64,000 bases of DNA from Pogona vitticeps (taxonomy: Eukaryota > Chordata > Lepidosauria > Squamata > Agamidae). Shown here one piece after another: positions 12,672 through 31,633 of this stretch. The notes under the pieces were generated by a model. The model did not search any database and was not told the DNA's origin. It saw nothing but the letters and a program-made list of their open reading frames with translations. How positions within the stretch are numbered: the first letter of the stretch is position 1; each line of letters starts with the position of its first letter. Both the position numbers and the translations under genes were made by a program. The stretch lies in NCBI RefSeq assembly GCF_051106095.1, contig NC_135783.1, positions 61,917,947 to 61,981,946 of the forward strand, given 5' to 3'.

Positions 12672-12939
12672 TGCTTGGAAAGTCTTGATGACTGTGAGCA
12701 GCTATAGGAGACTGATGTGATGTCGAACCTCGCTCAGGGACCATAGGCCGCGAACCTACAGTGTTTCATGTTTCCACAGTGCATGCCCCAGCCTATTGGG
12801 CTAGCATCCATGATTAGTTGGATCAATGGAGCATGAAGGACAAATGACCTCCCCACCAGGAGATTTGAGGGACGTCACCAACAGGCCAACTGGTGGACGC
12901 CAGCTCAATGGTGACTTCGAGTGGTTCGGATGGGGGACT

Positions 12940-14060
12940 CGACTACTGTGTCCTGGACCCATTTCAGCCGGGCTTCAGGCCACGTTATGGTATGGAAACG
13001 GCAATGGTCGCACTGCTGGATGACCTGTTGAGGAAGGCTGATAGGGGCAATATGTCCTTGTTGGTCCTCCTTGACATCTCAGCTGCCTTTGATACCGTTG
13101 ACCACGGTATCCTCCTGGGGAGGCTCTGAGTTGGGAATCAGTGGCCTGGCGCTTGCCTGGCTCCGTTCCTTCTTGGAAGACCGTCCCCAGAGAGTACAGC
13201 TTGGGGAGAGTGTTTTGGCCCCGTGGAATCTCAACTGTGGGGTTCCGTAGGTGTCAATCATCTCTCCAATGCTGTTCAACATCTACATGAGGCCACAGCT
13301 CTACATCTCCTTTTCATCTACCTCAGTGGATGCCGTTCTGTCCTTCCAGCACTGTCTGGAGAATGTACTGGAATGGATGCAGTTGAATGGGTTGAGGCTG
13401 AACCCAGACAAGACGCAGGTCTTGAGGGTGGGTGGTCCTTCCATCAGTGGCGTGGGTGACTCCCTCTTTTGGGGGGTCGACCCTCACCGCAAAGAGTGAC
13501 GTTCACAGCTTGGGGATACAACTGGACCCGGCGCTTACCATGGAAATCCAGGTAGCATATGTGTCCATTCTGCCTATTTTCACCTGTGGTGAATTGCCCA
13601 GCTGTGACCATACCTTGATGGGGGGGCTCACTACTCTTGTCCACGTGCTCGTAATCTTGAGATTAAACCACTGTAATGCGTTCTACGTGGGGCTGCCTTT
13701 GGGATTGATGCAGAAACTTCAAATGGTGCAAAATGCGGGAGCCAGGCCCCTTAGTGGGGTGAGGAAATATCAGCATATCTCCCCTACCCTGGCTGCTCTG
13801 CATTGGTTGCCCATTCATTTCGGCATTGATTTCAAAGTTTTAATCATGATGTATAAAGCCCTAAACGGTTTGGGACCTTGATACCTGGCAGATCACTTTC
13901 TCCCACCCAGGTCTACTCGAATCACCCAACAAAGCCAGCAGGGACGGCTGAGAGGCATTATGCTGAGAGGGGCCCGGAAAGAAAGAACAAGAAACTGGGC
14001 CTTCTCGGCAGTGGCCCCTTGGCTGTGGAATAATCGACAGCTTGTAAGAACCTCCCCTAA
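12940..14060 (+). mobile_element. L2-type LINE fragment nested in the DIRS-like fossil
   Basis: On the + strand the reverse-transcriptase text of an L2-like LINE is readable in order: DPFQPGFRPRYGMETA, SLLVLLDISAAFDTVDHGIL, SPMLFNIYM, then QLYISFS, LNGLRLNPDKTQVL, NHCNAFYVGLPL, HISPTLAALHWLPI and ALNGLGP, ending AFSAVAPWLWNN. The stretch that should carry the catalytic YADD box between NIYM and QLYIS is missing, by an internal deletion. Several stops and frame changes occur. It lies on + inside a - strand DIRS-like copy, so it inserted later. The 5' end is truncated; the exact borders are uncertain. Confidence 0.8.
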
Positions 14061-14779
14061 GCAAAACAAACAGTGGGAATGCCCATTCAAGAGGGTGATT
14101 TTGTTGGAGCAGGTCTCACACCTCTTGAAGAGGCCTGGAGTGGCCATAAACAAAATTATGGCTCTTTCACACCAACAAATAACAGTCCATTGTTGTTTTT
14201 AAACTCACAGAATAATTGTTGAACGGTTCAAGTCAGAAATCCGGGAGGTCCAAGAAAAGGGTAAAGGTGTTTTGTTTTGTTTTTTGAGAGAGAAACAGAA
14301 AGCTCCTAACTGAGATGCTGCTGCAGCGGCGGCAAGAAAGGAACTGAGGCACTCGGTGCCAGGTTATAGGTAGCATGGGGAAGGTTCCAGAACAATGTGC
14401 TTAAGCTCTAGAGTACTGTATTCCGAGGTTTCTCTGTGCAGGCACACTAAACCCATTAGTGTGCATTCACAGACACCATGAAGAAGAACCAAACATTCTC
14501 ATATTCTTGCATGGAAAAACACATCCCTATGGTATATGTAACTTTGTATCTATTTGCGGAGAAACCAAAGTTTTTCACAGCTTCCAATCACCTATACAGT
14601 ATCTGTAACAAAATCATCTCATAAATTCCCATCCTTTGTGAGGTTTCCTGAATGTTTCTGTGTGGAAATATCTTCTGTGCAGAAGTTTGACAACATGGAC
14701 TTGCTTCTCACTTTGTGTCTTTATTTTAATCTACAGGACAAGCACATGAGTGCATGTCATTTGATATTTCCAAGCACTG

Positions 14780-15764
14780 ATTCACACTTACAAATTAAGT
14801 TTTATTAAAAATTTTAATAAATTATAGTTTGCTTGAATTTTCAGTCACGGTAGTATAAAAACAAAGCCTCCTACAATACCCTACAAATTCTTTGCAGGTG
14901 CTCTGATTGATATAAAACAAGTTCACAGTTTATCATCCAAACATTAAAAATAGTATAAAATACTGCTGGGTTGATCTCCATTATGAAACTTCCTCATGTT
15001 TCTTGAACAAGTCACTAAGTTAATTGTATGAGCTTGTGATAGTGCAAGCCAACAGTGAGGCAGACTGATTTGCTTTTACTGGATTAAAAATATATAGTGT
15101 TTTAAAAAAATGAACTTGGATTATATTGGTTTAAATAGCTACAACATATACTAACACATGGTAACAAAATGGAAAGTGAGCTGAATCATAGATGGGAAAA
15201 GTTAAACTCACTGATGTCTGAAAGCCTTAGGACAAGAAAACAGGAAAGAGTATTTTTGAATGATACAAGACATTGCAAAACCTATCCAGTGTGGTAGTGT
15301 GGTAGACATATATCTGTGCCATACATCTAGATTTCTAACATGTTTTAAAAAAACAGAACAGGTATAATGTTTATGAATACATGCACTCTCTAGTTATAGC
15401 TACCATTCTATCAGTATACGCCAGATGCTCTGGCTTCCTTGTGTGAGCCAAAGTTACTGTGGATAGAGTGCTCTTTGCCAGTCTGTGCAACCTGGAAACA
15501 CCCAATGCACAAATCATACTGACAGGGTCTGTCATATGAACTAGAGGGTACTTTAAAATTTGTTGTAGAATGCTTTTCTAAAGCAGGAGTCAGACAGTGT
15601 GTAACGTGGGTTGACAGCATGCCAGAAATAAATGGGTTGCAAAGCAGCAGAGCATCCTTTCTTTAGCACAAAGTAGGAATGCACTTAGAGGTCCAATTAG
15701 ACTCTGATGATCTCACAGCTCCAAGCCCCATCCATGCTCTGCTCCTGGGAAGAGTTCTGTGTTC
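14780..15764 (-). terminator. FAM89A: FAM89A 3' UTR and poly(A) signal
   Basis: On the - strand an AATAAA lies at 14806-14801, about 960 bases after the FAM89A stop and in a very AT-rich stretch. The transcript would end near 14780. No other element interrupts 14800-15764. The 3' UTR extent is an inference from the signal. Confidence 0.5.
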
Positions 15765-23060
<7,296 letters not shown>

Positions 23061-23788
23061 AATCAAGGAAAACTTTTTTTCTTACGATTTTTTCTCTCTC
23101 ACGGACTCCTTTTTCCTTCCAGTGGAAAGCTTGGAAATAAAGGGGGAGAGGCGGAGGGGAGAGTGCTATGAAATATTTCCTCTTTTGGAGGAAAAACAGC
23201 CCACTTGTATTAGTGTAATACCCGTGTTCACCAAAACGTCACGCGCCCACAAGCGCACGAAATGTCTCAAAAGCTCGCACCCTTTTAAGGACGGTTGGCC
23301 TTTGTCTGGAGTGAGCGTGCTTAGAACTACTTTGCAAATTACCAGATGGTACCATTTATCCACGAGGTCTTTCATGCTCTTAAAGAACTATTGCACTTAA
23401 AAAAAAAGGTCTGCTGTTAATTTTTGCCCTCTATTTGCAGGGGGCTGAGGCAGTGTTTTGATCCTCTACAGGGAAACATTGTAACAAACTGTTGGTTTTT
23501 GTGGTCCCAGAGTTTCCAGAAATGTTATGTGCATCATCCTTGGCACTTGGCATCTGACCAGGATGCTAGCAATCAACATAGCAGGAGAGATCAATAAGGT
23601 ATGTGCAGGTATGTCTGAAGTAAAAGAGGAGAGGCATCAGTGGGAAGGGAGAGTTTGGGGTGTTTAGCACAGGAAGATAATGTTTGTCCTGATAGCTGCA
23701 TATGTGCAACTGGGGGAAGTCAAAGGATCACACAGGTGAGGCACATGATCAGTGAAGCAGAAGTTTTAACCTTGGCTACACCACAAGC

Positions 23789-23880
23789 TTTGGCCAAACT
23801 CCAGGAGGCAGTGGAAGACAGGAAGGCCTGGCGTGCTCTGGTCCATGGGGTCACGAAGAGTCGGACACAACTAAACAACA
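23789..23880 (+). mobile_element. BovB LINE, extreme 3' end only
   Basis: About 92 bp matching the last part of the BovB copies here (GTCCATGGGGTCACGAAGAG, GGCCTGGCGTGCTCTGG), ending CTAAACAACAACA. Candidate target duplication ACACCACAAGC (23778) and ACACCCCAAGC (23880). A severely 5'-truncated insertion. Confidence 0.85.
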
Positions 23881-24304
23881 ACACCCCAAGCAATACTTAC
23901 CAAGATCTGAAGGGAAACTGCTCCTGGCAAGGCGAATGATCTCCGATGCTTTGAGGTTGCTAAGAAAGGGCCAAGGCTAAAGCCTTTTAACCCACAATGT
24001 TACTTTCTTTCACTCCAGCTCTGCACAGCTGCAGAAAAGTAACTCTTTTTCTTGTCTTCCAGAAACAATCTGTGTGACTTCATATCATTTTTCTTTTACC
24101 TAAGCTATGGCACTGGAAGAAAGTTGTCGTTGGCTATCCATTTTCCCAGCTGAAGAAAGTTCTTGCACTGATATTATGGATGCACAACTTGCAAATAAAT
24201 ATACAGGATGATAGCAGGAGAAAGGGCCATTCAACAGGCTGCTAGAAAAAGAGTCATGTATACATCGCTGACTCTTTTTATATCACGCTGTATAAATGTT
24301 CTTG

Positions 24305-24480
24305 TTATATACCATCACACCCAACTGATAGCAACCCTAGTAGGGTTGCCATGGGTATGTGAAATATTTAAGGAGTGGTTTATCAGTGTTGCTGATTAGT
24401 TTCCATGGCCAAGCAGGGATTTGAAGCCAGGTCTCCTGAGTTGTAACCTTCCCTCTGATCACTACATCACCTTGGCATTC
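24305..24480 (-). mobile_element. tRNA-derived squamate SINE
   Basis: On the - strand an A-box-like TGATGTAGTGATCAGAG is followed by a B-box-like GGCTTCAAATCCC, then GCTTGGCCATGGAAACT. The 3' end resembles the RTE-type tail of Sauria SINEs. It is old and diverged. Confidence 0.65.
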
Positions 24481-26868
24481 ACAAGTAAACTCGGTGTCTA
24501 AATTTGTCACCAATGTTATTGAAGGCAAAATACAGTACCATGGCATTCGCCAATGAAAATTCAGGAAAATAAAACCTTGTTATTGTTTTCAGGAAAAGAA
24601 GGGGCAAGTGCTGTTTTTGTTCTTTTCAGAACCAATTTTCAGTCTTAAATTGTAGCCAGATTTAAACAGATTGCACATTCTTCTAAGTCCTGCAACACCA
24701 GCAGTTTTAAAATCTGCCACTGGATAAATGTGGAGTTTGTACTGGCCCCCTTGCTCATGAGTCATGGTCAGAACACTACATTCTTAAAAGTGGTGTCTCC
24801 CCAGATTTCTGAGAAAAAATTGTAGTCTGGAAGATAACGCCACAAAAATATTACTGTTCACAGCTGTTACAGTCGACAGAATATGTTACTCGATAGACAG
24901 ATGGTTTTTTGAAGCAAAATTAAAATCATTCCAGAAAGAATTAAGCATGTTAGAACTGCTCATATTCAGAAACTAATGTGATATAATATAATGAATGTGT
25001 AATCTGGTACCATCAGACTCTGGCTTTGGTTTTTGTCTTGCAGAATTTGTCTTCCCATACATACACACACATCTATGAATTAATAAATCGAAGGCCAAAA
25101 TTCAGTTGAACAATTAACCTGTGTGAAGTCCACCAGTGCAAATTTAAGCAGTAAATTTCTGCTACTTAGGAAGTTGCATTTACATTTCTTTCTTTGTGAC
25201 TGGTGTGCAACATGAAAAACAACTGCTAACAGGTGACAATTTGTTATGTACTGAGATTATGCCTATTGATCTACTCTGGTAGGCATAAGTAACTAACCAC
25301 ATTGTTTTAGCTGTGTAAGATGAATAAGTAGTGCTACAAGTCAATTCCTTCTCCTTTTTTTCAGATGTCTTTGTAAATTCTGATATCGTCTCCATAATAA
25401 TATTAAAACATCATTGTGTCTCACTTTACTGGAAAGGCATTCTGAGTGATGTACAAAATTATAGCCAAAAATACCTTATAGACACAGTCCATAATAGAAA
25501 AACAGAAACATTAAAAACATAACTTAAAATGTTTTTAAAAGCTGATCATACTATCGATAAAACATTAAATATTTGCTGAAATAGTAAAGATGCTAAGCAC
25601 AAACTATGGAACAAAAACAAAGGCAGCTAGGCAAGTCCCCTCACCCTGGTTAGTCCTACATCAGAAAAGGTATCTTTTAAACAGCAGCTATAATTTTATC
25701 TACTATTTCATTTTTCCATATACAGTAATTAATTTAAAGATCACTCTTTCATTGTGGGTTGTTTCTACCTGTTTTTTCTTAGTAGTCGTCATAGTCAATA
25801 ATGTACTAAGGGACTGAGGATAATTTTCTATCAATTTACTGCTGCAGACTTTCAGAGTTAAAAAGGCAAGGATAGCCTGATTTAATTTAACAATATGCTA
25901 GACGTGTTTTACAATCAATGATTTTGAAAGGAGCCTTAGAGAAATAGTGTCAGTATCGAGTCACAAGGAGGCAAAGGAAACAGGTCTACAGTGACATACA
26001 GGGAACCCAGAGATTTATCTCAGAAAATAGAAAAGAATTCAGAAAACGTTTTTTCTAGATAGTTGAAAAACATTTACCTTGCAACTTAAATCATTCAGAA
26101 TGGGCATATATTTCAGTACACTTAAATGAGAAGACAGATTTAATTACTATTGTGATGACACCAGAAAGTATATGAGAACACTAGCAACAGGAAATGGATG
26201 CTGTTGTGATGAAGAGAGAGAGAGAGATGAAGGCATATGAGCAGAGAAACATGATCAACTCTTGATATATTTTTATGGATTTATTTACTTACCAGCTGAC
26301 GTACTGAGGGTGATCTGTGTGCAAAAGCAGCCCCATTTCCTCTATCGCCAATGCTCAAAGGAAGGTGCAGGCTCAAAGAAACGCTTCAGCATGAATACAG
26401 GGTGTCTACATTGTGCAGGCATTGATAAAGAAATGTTCAACATTATTCTTCTTCCCTAGAACATACTGTAGCAGCAGAGACAGACAGAATCTCAAGAGAA
26501 AGGGTGCCCTGCATAACCCCAGATCCCATTTATTTCCCTTCTGCTTCATCCACAAGTTCACCCAATACAGGATTTTGAACTGTTACTTCTTGGGGGCTAG
26601 AAATTCTAGAAACCTCAGCCAGGAAGTCATTGGGCCTTCTACTGCTGTTATATTATCTCTATTTATTATCTCTCGTAGTTCTTCAAATGCGTCTGTCTGA
26701 GATGGACTGCCTTACCCTACCTCATCCAGATACTGTTGGACTGCCACCATTCGTCACATTGTCTTTGCTGTCTAGAATTTATGGGAGTTGTAGTCCAGCT
26801 ATATCTGGATGGATACACTTTATAAACTTGTGCCCTGGGTAGCTGCCAAGTGTGAAATTAGTTACTTT

Positions 26869-26952
26869 CTAAGACTATAATTCCCAGAATGCCTTAGTCA
26901 GAAAGGCCACCCTGCTGTCTGTGAGATTCTGGGAATTATAGTTCAGAAGGGG
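26869..26952. mobile_element. Short palindromic hAT-like MITE
   Basis: Arms ACTATAATTCCCAGAATGCC and ATTCTGGGAATTATAGTTC are inverted copies about 30 bp apart, the internal palindrome of common amniote hAT MITEs. Related half-palindrome text (GGGAGTTGTAGTCCAGC) lies at about 26780. Confidence 0.6.
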
Positions 26953-27390
26953 TAAGTTTTCCAATGTGAATGAGTGTGCTTGGGCACTCATGAAGGGTGA
27001 GCCTCCTTGTCCCACTGACCCTTCATACATCCCTGCCAAGGGTATCTGTTAGGCATGGGATGGATCACTTTTCCCCCAGGTATTACCCAAGAGTGGACTC
27101 TCAATTGGAATCTGTAAACGAGTCAGACCCAGAGAAGCAGGAAGGTGGGGAAAAGCCCATCAAGGGGATTTCCTTCCAGGTGGAGAATATAAAGGAGGCA
27201 GAGGAAGAGATGGACAGAGTCAGTGGGAAAGAGGAGAAAGACAGTGAGGTGGAAGGCTAGGCAGATGTTTCAAAGTGACATGGCATGAGATGAATTGTGC
27301 TGTGTATGCTGGCTTGCAACCTCCAAAGGTAATCCTCATCTGGTCCCTCTCCCGCTACTGGCTAAGAGGGCTTATTACAGAGGACACTGA

Positions 27391-27517
27391 TAGGCTTCCT
27401 ATCACGCTGTTCTCCACAGTGGACTAGCCACTCTCCTACCTAGCAGAGAGGCTTGTTATCCAGCCTCCTGCCAGGACTGGGTAATCGATTGTGGACAATG
27501 GTGTGATAGGAAGCCTC
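27391..27517. repeat. Imperfect inverted repeat
   Basis: Arms 27391-27417 and 27491-27517 (GATAGGAAGCCT core on the right) match at about 22 of 27 positions across a 73-bp spacer. Nature unknown; it could be a MITE remnant. Confidence 0.6.
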
Positions 27518-28413
27518 CACGGATCCAACAGATCCGGTGAAATCGTGGGTGGACAGTCTGGCCCCGTGGGACCGGACCCTTGTTATTTCCACCTGTGCGG
27601 GGATATTCGTATTTGTATACAAACCTCCCCATCTCTATTTGAAAGCCTTGAACTGTTGTCTGGACTGTCTGGAGGAGAGGTATGGTGAAGGCAGCCCTCC
27701 TCTGCCCCTGAAGAGAGACTCTCTGGGCTAATAATTTCTCTATGGATAACTCAGTGAAAATAACTGCATGTTGGAAATGTAGCATAACTAGTTCGTACTA
27801 AATATATATTGCATGACACTGGGATGTTGTTTGTTGTTCCCATCCTTCAAACGAAGCACACCACTCTACATCTGGTCTCTGATGGATTTTGACAAAATTC
27901 ACTTTTCTCTGTCTGGTGTCATAGTCACAACAAAACTCTGTGTTTGCAGGGACATCTTGTTCTGTTATGTGTACCTGAAATATGATCCTGCAAGGCAAAA
28001 GGGGTAAGAGGGTTCTCCTTTATGTGCAATAGAAATTTGTTGCACCAGATTAGGGACTGACCTAAAGTTGCTATAACCCTTGTCACAATTTTAAATTGGA
28101 GGTGATTATATCGAGACTCCAAACAGCATCTTCAATGTATTGGCCTCCCATTGTTTTCCCACCAGTTCTTTGATTAATTTTCTTGGAAAGAAAGAACTAT
28201 CAAGAAGAAAAGACAGAATAGCTGCATGGATACATAGCTAGTTAAATCCTTGAGTGGATTCAATGAAAATAATAAATTTCTCTCTCATTTTTTTCTGTTG
28301 GCCATTTCTGGGTAAGACAAACAAGTCTGAAAACACAGCCAACAAATAATGTAGAGGGCTCCAAACCTTGGGCTTTCCTTGAGGATAAATGCAAGGTTAC
28401 AGTGTTTTGAGGG

Positions 28414-31400
28414 TGTAATGAGGGTGAAAGAGGAGAGTGCAAAAAACGGTCTGAAGCTCAACATCAAAAAGACTAAATCCACCTGGAGTAGGAAATGGCA
28501 ATGCCACTCCAGTATCTTTACCAAGAATGCCCCATGATCAGAAACAAAAGGCTAAAAGATATGACGCTGGAAGATGGGCCCCTCAGGTCGGAAGGCGTCC
28601 AACATGCTACTGAGGAAGAGCGGAGGACAAGTACAAGTAGCTCCAGAGCTAATGAAATGGTTGGGCCAAAGCCGAAAGGACGCTCAGCTGTGGACGCGCC
28701 TGGAAGTGAAAGGAAAATCCAATGCTGCAAAGAAAAATACTGCATAGGAACCTGGAATGTAAGATCTATGAACCTTGGGAAGCTGGAGGTTGTCAAACAG
28801 GAGATGGCAAGAATAAACATCGACATCCTGGGCATCAGTGAACTAAGATGGACGGGAATGGGCGAATTCAGCTCAGATGATTATCATGTCTACTATTGTG
28901 GGCAAGAATCCCGTAGAAGGAATGGAGTGGCCCTCATAGTCAACAAAAGAGTGGGAAAAGCTGTAATGGGATATAATCTCAAAAATGATAGAATGATGTC
29001 AATATGAATCCAAGGCAGACCTTTCAACATCACAATAATCCAAGTTTATGCACCAACCACCAATGCTAAGGATACTGAAATTGAACAATTTTATGAAGAT
29101 TTACAACACCTTCTAGAACTGACACCAAAGAAAGATGTTCTTCTCATTCTAGGGGACTGGAATGCTAAAGTAGGGAGCCAAGAGATAAAAGGAACAACAG
29201 GGAAGTTTGGCCTTGGAGTTCAGAACAAAGCAGGACAAAGGCTAATAGAGTTTTGTCAAGAGAATAAGCTGGTCATCACAAACTCTCTTTTCCAACAACA
29301 CAAGAGGTGACTCTATACATGGAAATCACCAGATGGGCAATATCGAAATCAGATTGATTATATTCTCTGCAGCCAAAGATGGAGAAGCTCTATACAGTCA
29401 GCAAAAAAAGAGACCTGGAGCTGACTGCGGCTCTGATCATCAGCTTCTCATAGCAAAATTCAAGCTTAAACTGAAGAGAGTAGGAAAAACCACTGGGCCA
29501 CTCAGGTATCATCTAAACCCAATGCCCTATGAGTACACAGTGGAAGTAAAGAACAGATTTAAGGAATTAGATTTGGTGGACAGAGTGCCTGAAGAACTTT
29601 GGATAGAGGCTCGTAACATTGTCCAGGAGGCAGCAACAAAAACCATCCCAAAGAAAAGGAAATGCAAGAAAGCAAAATGGCTGTCCAACGAAGCCTTCGA
29701 AATAGCAGAGAGGAGAAGGGACGCAAAATGCAAGGGAGATAGGGAAAGTTACAGAAAGTTGAATGCAGACTTCCAAAGAATAGCAAGGAGAGACAAGAGG
29801 GCCTTCTTAAATGAAGAATGCAAAGAAATAGAGGAAAATAACAGAAAAGGAAAAACCAGAGATCTGTTCAGGAAAATTGGAGATATTAGAGGAACATTTC
29901 GCGCAAAGATGGACATGATAAAGGACAAAAGTGGGAGGGACCTAACAGAAGCAGAAGACATCAAGAAGAGGTGGCAAGAATACACAGAGGAATTATATCA
30001 GAAAGATGTGGATATCCCGGACAACCCAGACAATGTAGCTGCTGACCTTGAGCCAGACATCCTGGAGAGTGAAGTCAAGTGGGCCTTAGAAAGCCTGGCT
30101 AACAACAAGGCCAGTGGAGGTGATGGCATTCCAGTTGAACTATTTAAAATCTTGAAAAATGATGCTGTTAAGGTGCTACATTCAATATGCCAGCAAGTTT
30201 GGAAAACCCAACAGTGGCCAGAGGATTGGAAAAGATCAGTCTACATCCCAATCCCAAAGAAAGGCAGTGCCAAAGAATGCTCCAACTACTGCACAATTGC
30301 ACTCATTTCACACGCTAGCAAGGTTATGCTCAAAATCCTCCAAGGTAGGCTTCAGCAGTATGTGAACCGAGAACTCCCAGAAGTGCAAGCTGGATTCCGA
30401 AGAGGCAGAGGCACTAGAGACCAAGTTGCTAACTTGCGCTGGATTATGGAGAAAGCCAGAGAGTTCCAGAAAAATATCTACTACTGCTTCATTGACTATG
30501 CAAAAGCCTTTGACTGTGTGGACCACAACAAACTATGGCAAGTTCTTAAAGAAATGGGAGTGCCTGACCACCTTATCTATCTCCTGAGAAACCTATATGT
30601 GGGACAGGAAGCAACAGTTAGAACTGGATATGGAACAACTGATTGGTTCAAAATTGGGAAAGGAGTACGACAAGGCTGTATATTGTCCCCCAGCTTATTC
30701 AACTTAAATGCAGAATACATCATGTGGAAGGCTGGAATGGAGGAATCCCAAGCCGGAATTAAGATTGCCGGAAGAAGTATCAACAACCTCCGATATGCAG
30801 ATGACACCACTCTGATGGCAGAAAGTGAGGAGGAATTAAAGAACCTTGTAATGAGGGTGAAAGAGGAGAGTGCAAAAAACGGTCTGAAACTGAACATCAA
30901 AAAAACTAAGATCATGGCCACTGGTCCCATTACCTCCTGGGAAATAGAAGGGGAAGATATGGAGGCAGTGACAGATTTTATTTTCCTGGGCTCCATGATC
31001 ACTGCAGATGGAGACAGCAGCCACGAAATTAAAAGACGCCTGCTTCTTGGGAGGAAAGTGATGACAAATCTTGACAGCATCTTAAAAAGCAGAGACGTCA
31101 CCTTGCCAACAAAAGTCAGAATAGTCAAAGCTATGGTTTTTCGTGTAGTGATGTATGGAAGTGAGAGCTGGACTATAAAGAAAGCAGACCGCCGAAGAAT
31201 TGATGCCTTTGAATTGTGGTGCTGGAGGAGGCTCTTGAGAGTCCCCTGGACTGCAAGGAGAATAAACCTATCAATTCTAAAGGAAATCAACCCTGAGTGC
31301 TCACTGGAAGGGCAGATCCTGACGCTGAGGCTCCAGTACTTTGGCCATCTCATGAGAAGAAAAGACTCCCTGGAAAAGACCCTGATGTTGGGAAAGTGTG

Positions 31401-31570
31401 ATGGCAAGAGGAGAAGGGGACGACCGAGGATGAGATGGCTGGACAGTGTCTGCGAAACAACCAACATAAATCTGACACAACTCCGGGAGGCAGTGGAGGA
31501 TAGGAGGGCCTGGCGTGCTCTGGTCCATGGGGTCACGAAGAGTCGGACACGACTAAACGACGACGAATAC
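28414..31570 (+). mobile_element. BovB LINE, near full length, chimeric 5' end
   Basis: A 3.1 kb RTE-clade LINE. The normal 5' UTR is visible only from AATCCACCTGGAGTAGG (28475 on). Before it, 28414-28475 is a copy of an internal RT segment (compare 30850-30911). The coding region runs from ATG 28534: endonuclease (GTWNVRSMN, GDWNAKVGS, CGSDHQLLIAKF) to about 29460, then reverse transcriptase and C-terminal region. The 3' end is GGACACGACTAAACGACGAC. I found no convincing target duplication, which fits an abnormal 5' junction. It lies in opposite orientation to the copy at 50262-53423 and is very similar to it by eye. Confidence 0.93.
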
Positions 31571-31633
31571 ATGAATGTTTACAGAAAATTCTGCTACATA
31601 CTATACTATTTAAAACAAAGTTATTCTTATTAA
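28534..31633 (+). pseudogene. BovB ORF2 (endonuclease-reverse transcriptase), disabled
   Basis: The family protein is an APE-like endonuclease joined to a reverse transcriptase. Compared with the sister copy, the endonuclease part has TGA at 29005-29007 (sister CGA, a CpG change), TGA at 29308-29310, and one extra base in an A run near 29405. From there a single 2.2 kb frame (last stop 31633) covers RT intact: NNKASGGDGIPVEL, YCFIDYAKAFDCVDH (30478-30522), RQGCILSPSLFN, RYADDTTLMAE (about 30790) and the C-terminal GRPRMRWLDSVCE...ALVHGVTKSRTRL. The frame reads a short way into flanking DNA, since the natural stop after RTRLND is absent. Confidence 0.9.

Larger units (their letters stand above)
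10921..14493 (-). mobile_element. DIRS-like retroelement fossil with an L2 inside
   Basis: A tyrosine-recombinase (DIRS-like) retroelement copy in - orientation. Parts, right to left: a terminal repeat at about 14325-14493; a nested L2 (about 12940-14060); an RNase-H-like region (about 12345-12671); a tyrosine-recombinase region (about 11500-12150); and a terminal region at 10921-11265. The two ends are inverted repeats of each other (shared text AAACCCATTAGTGTGCATTC and GTGTGCCTGCACAGAGAAAC). The left terminal region is itself a hairpin with arms at 10921-10980 and 11172-11233. Most of the reverse-transcriptase part is not recognisable. It is broken, with several breaks, and clearly old. A sister copy lies at 34235-35472. 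Confidence 0.8.
23061..28413. other. Intergenic right of FAM89A
   Basis: No gene is supported. It contains a tiny BovB 3' end (23789-23880), a tRNA-type SINE (24305-24480), a hAT-like palindrome near 26869-26952 and an imperfect inverted repeat (27391-27517). A purine-rich open frame at 26997-27260 (many Glu/Lys codons) has no recognisable motif. Confidence 0.6.
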
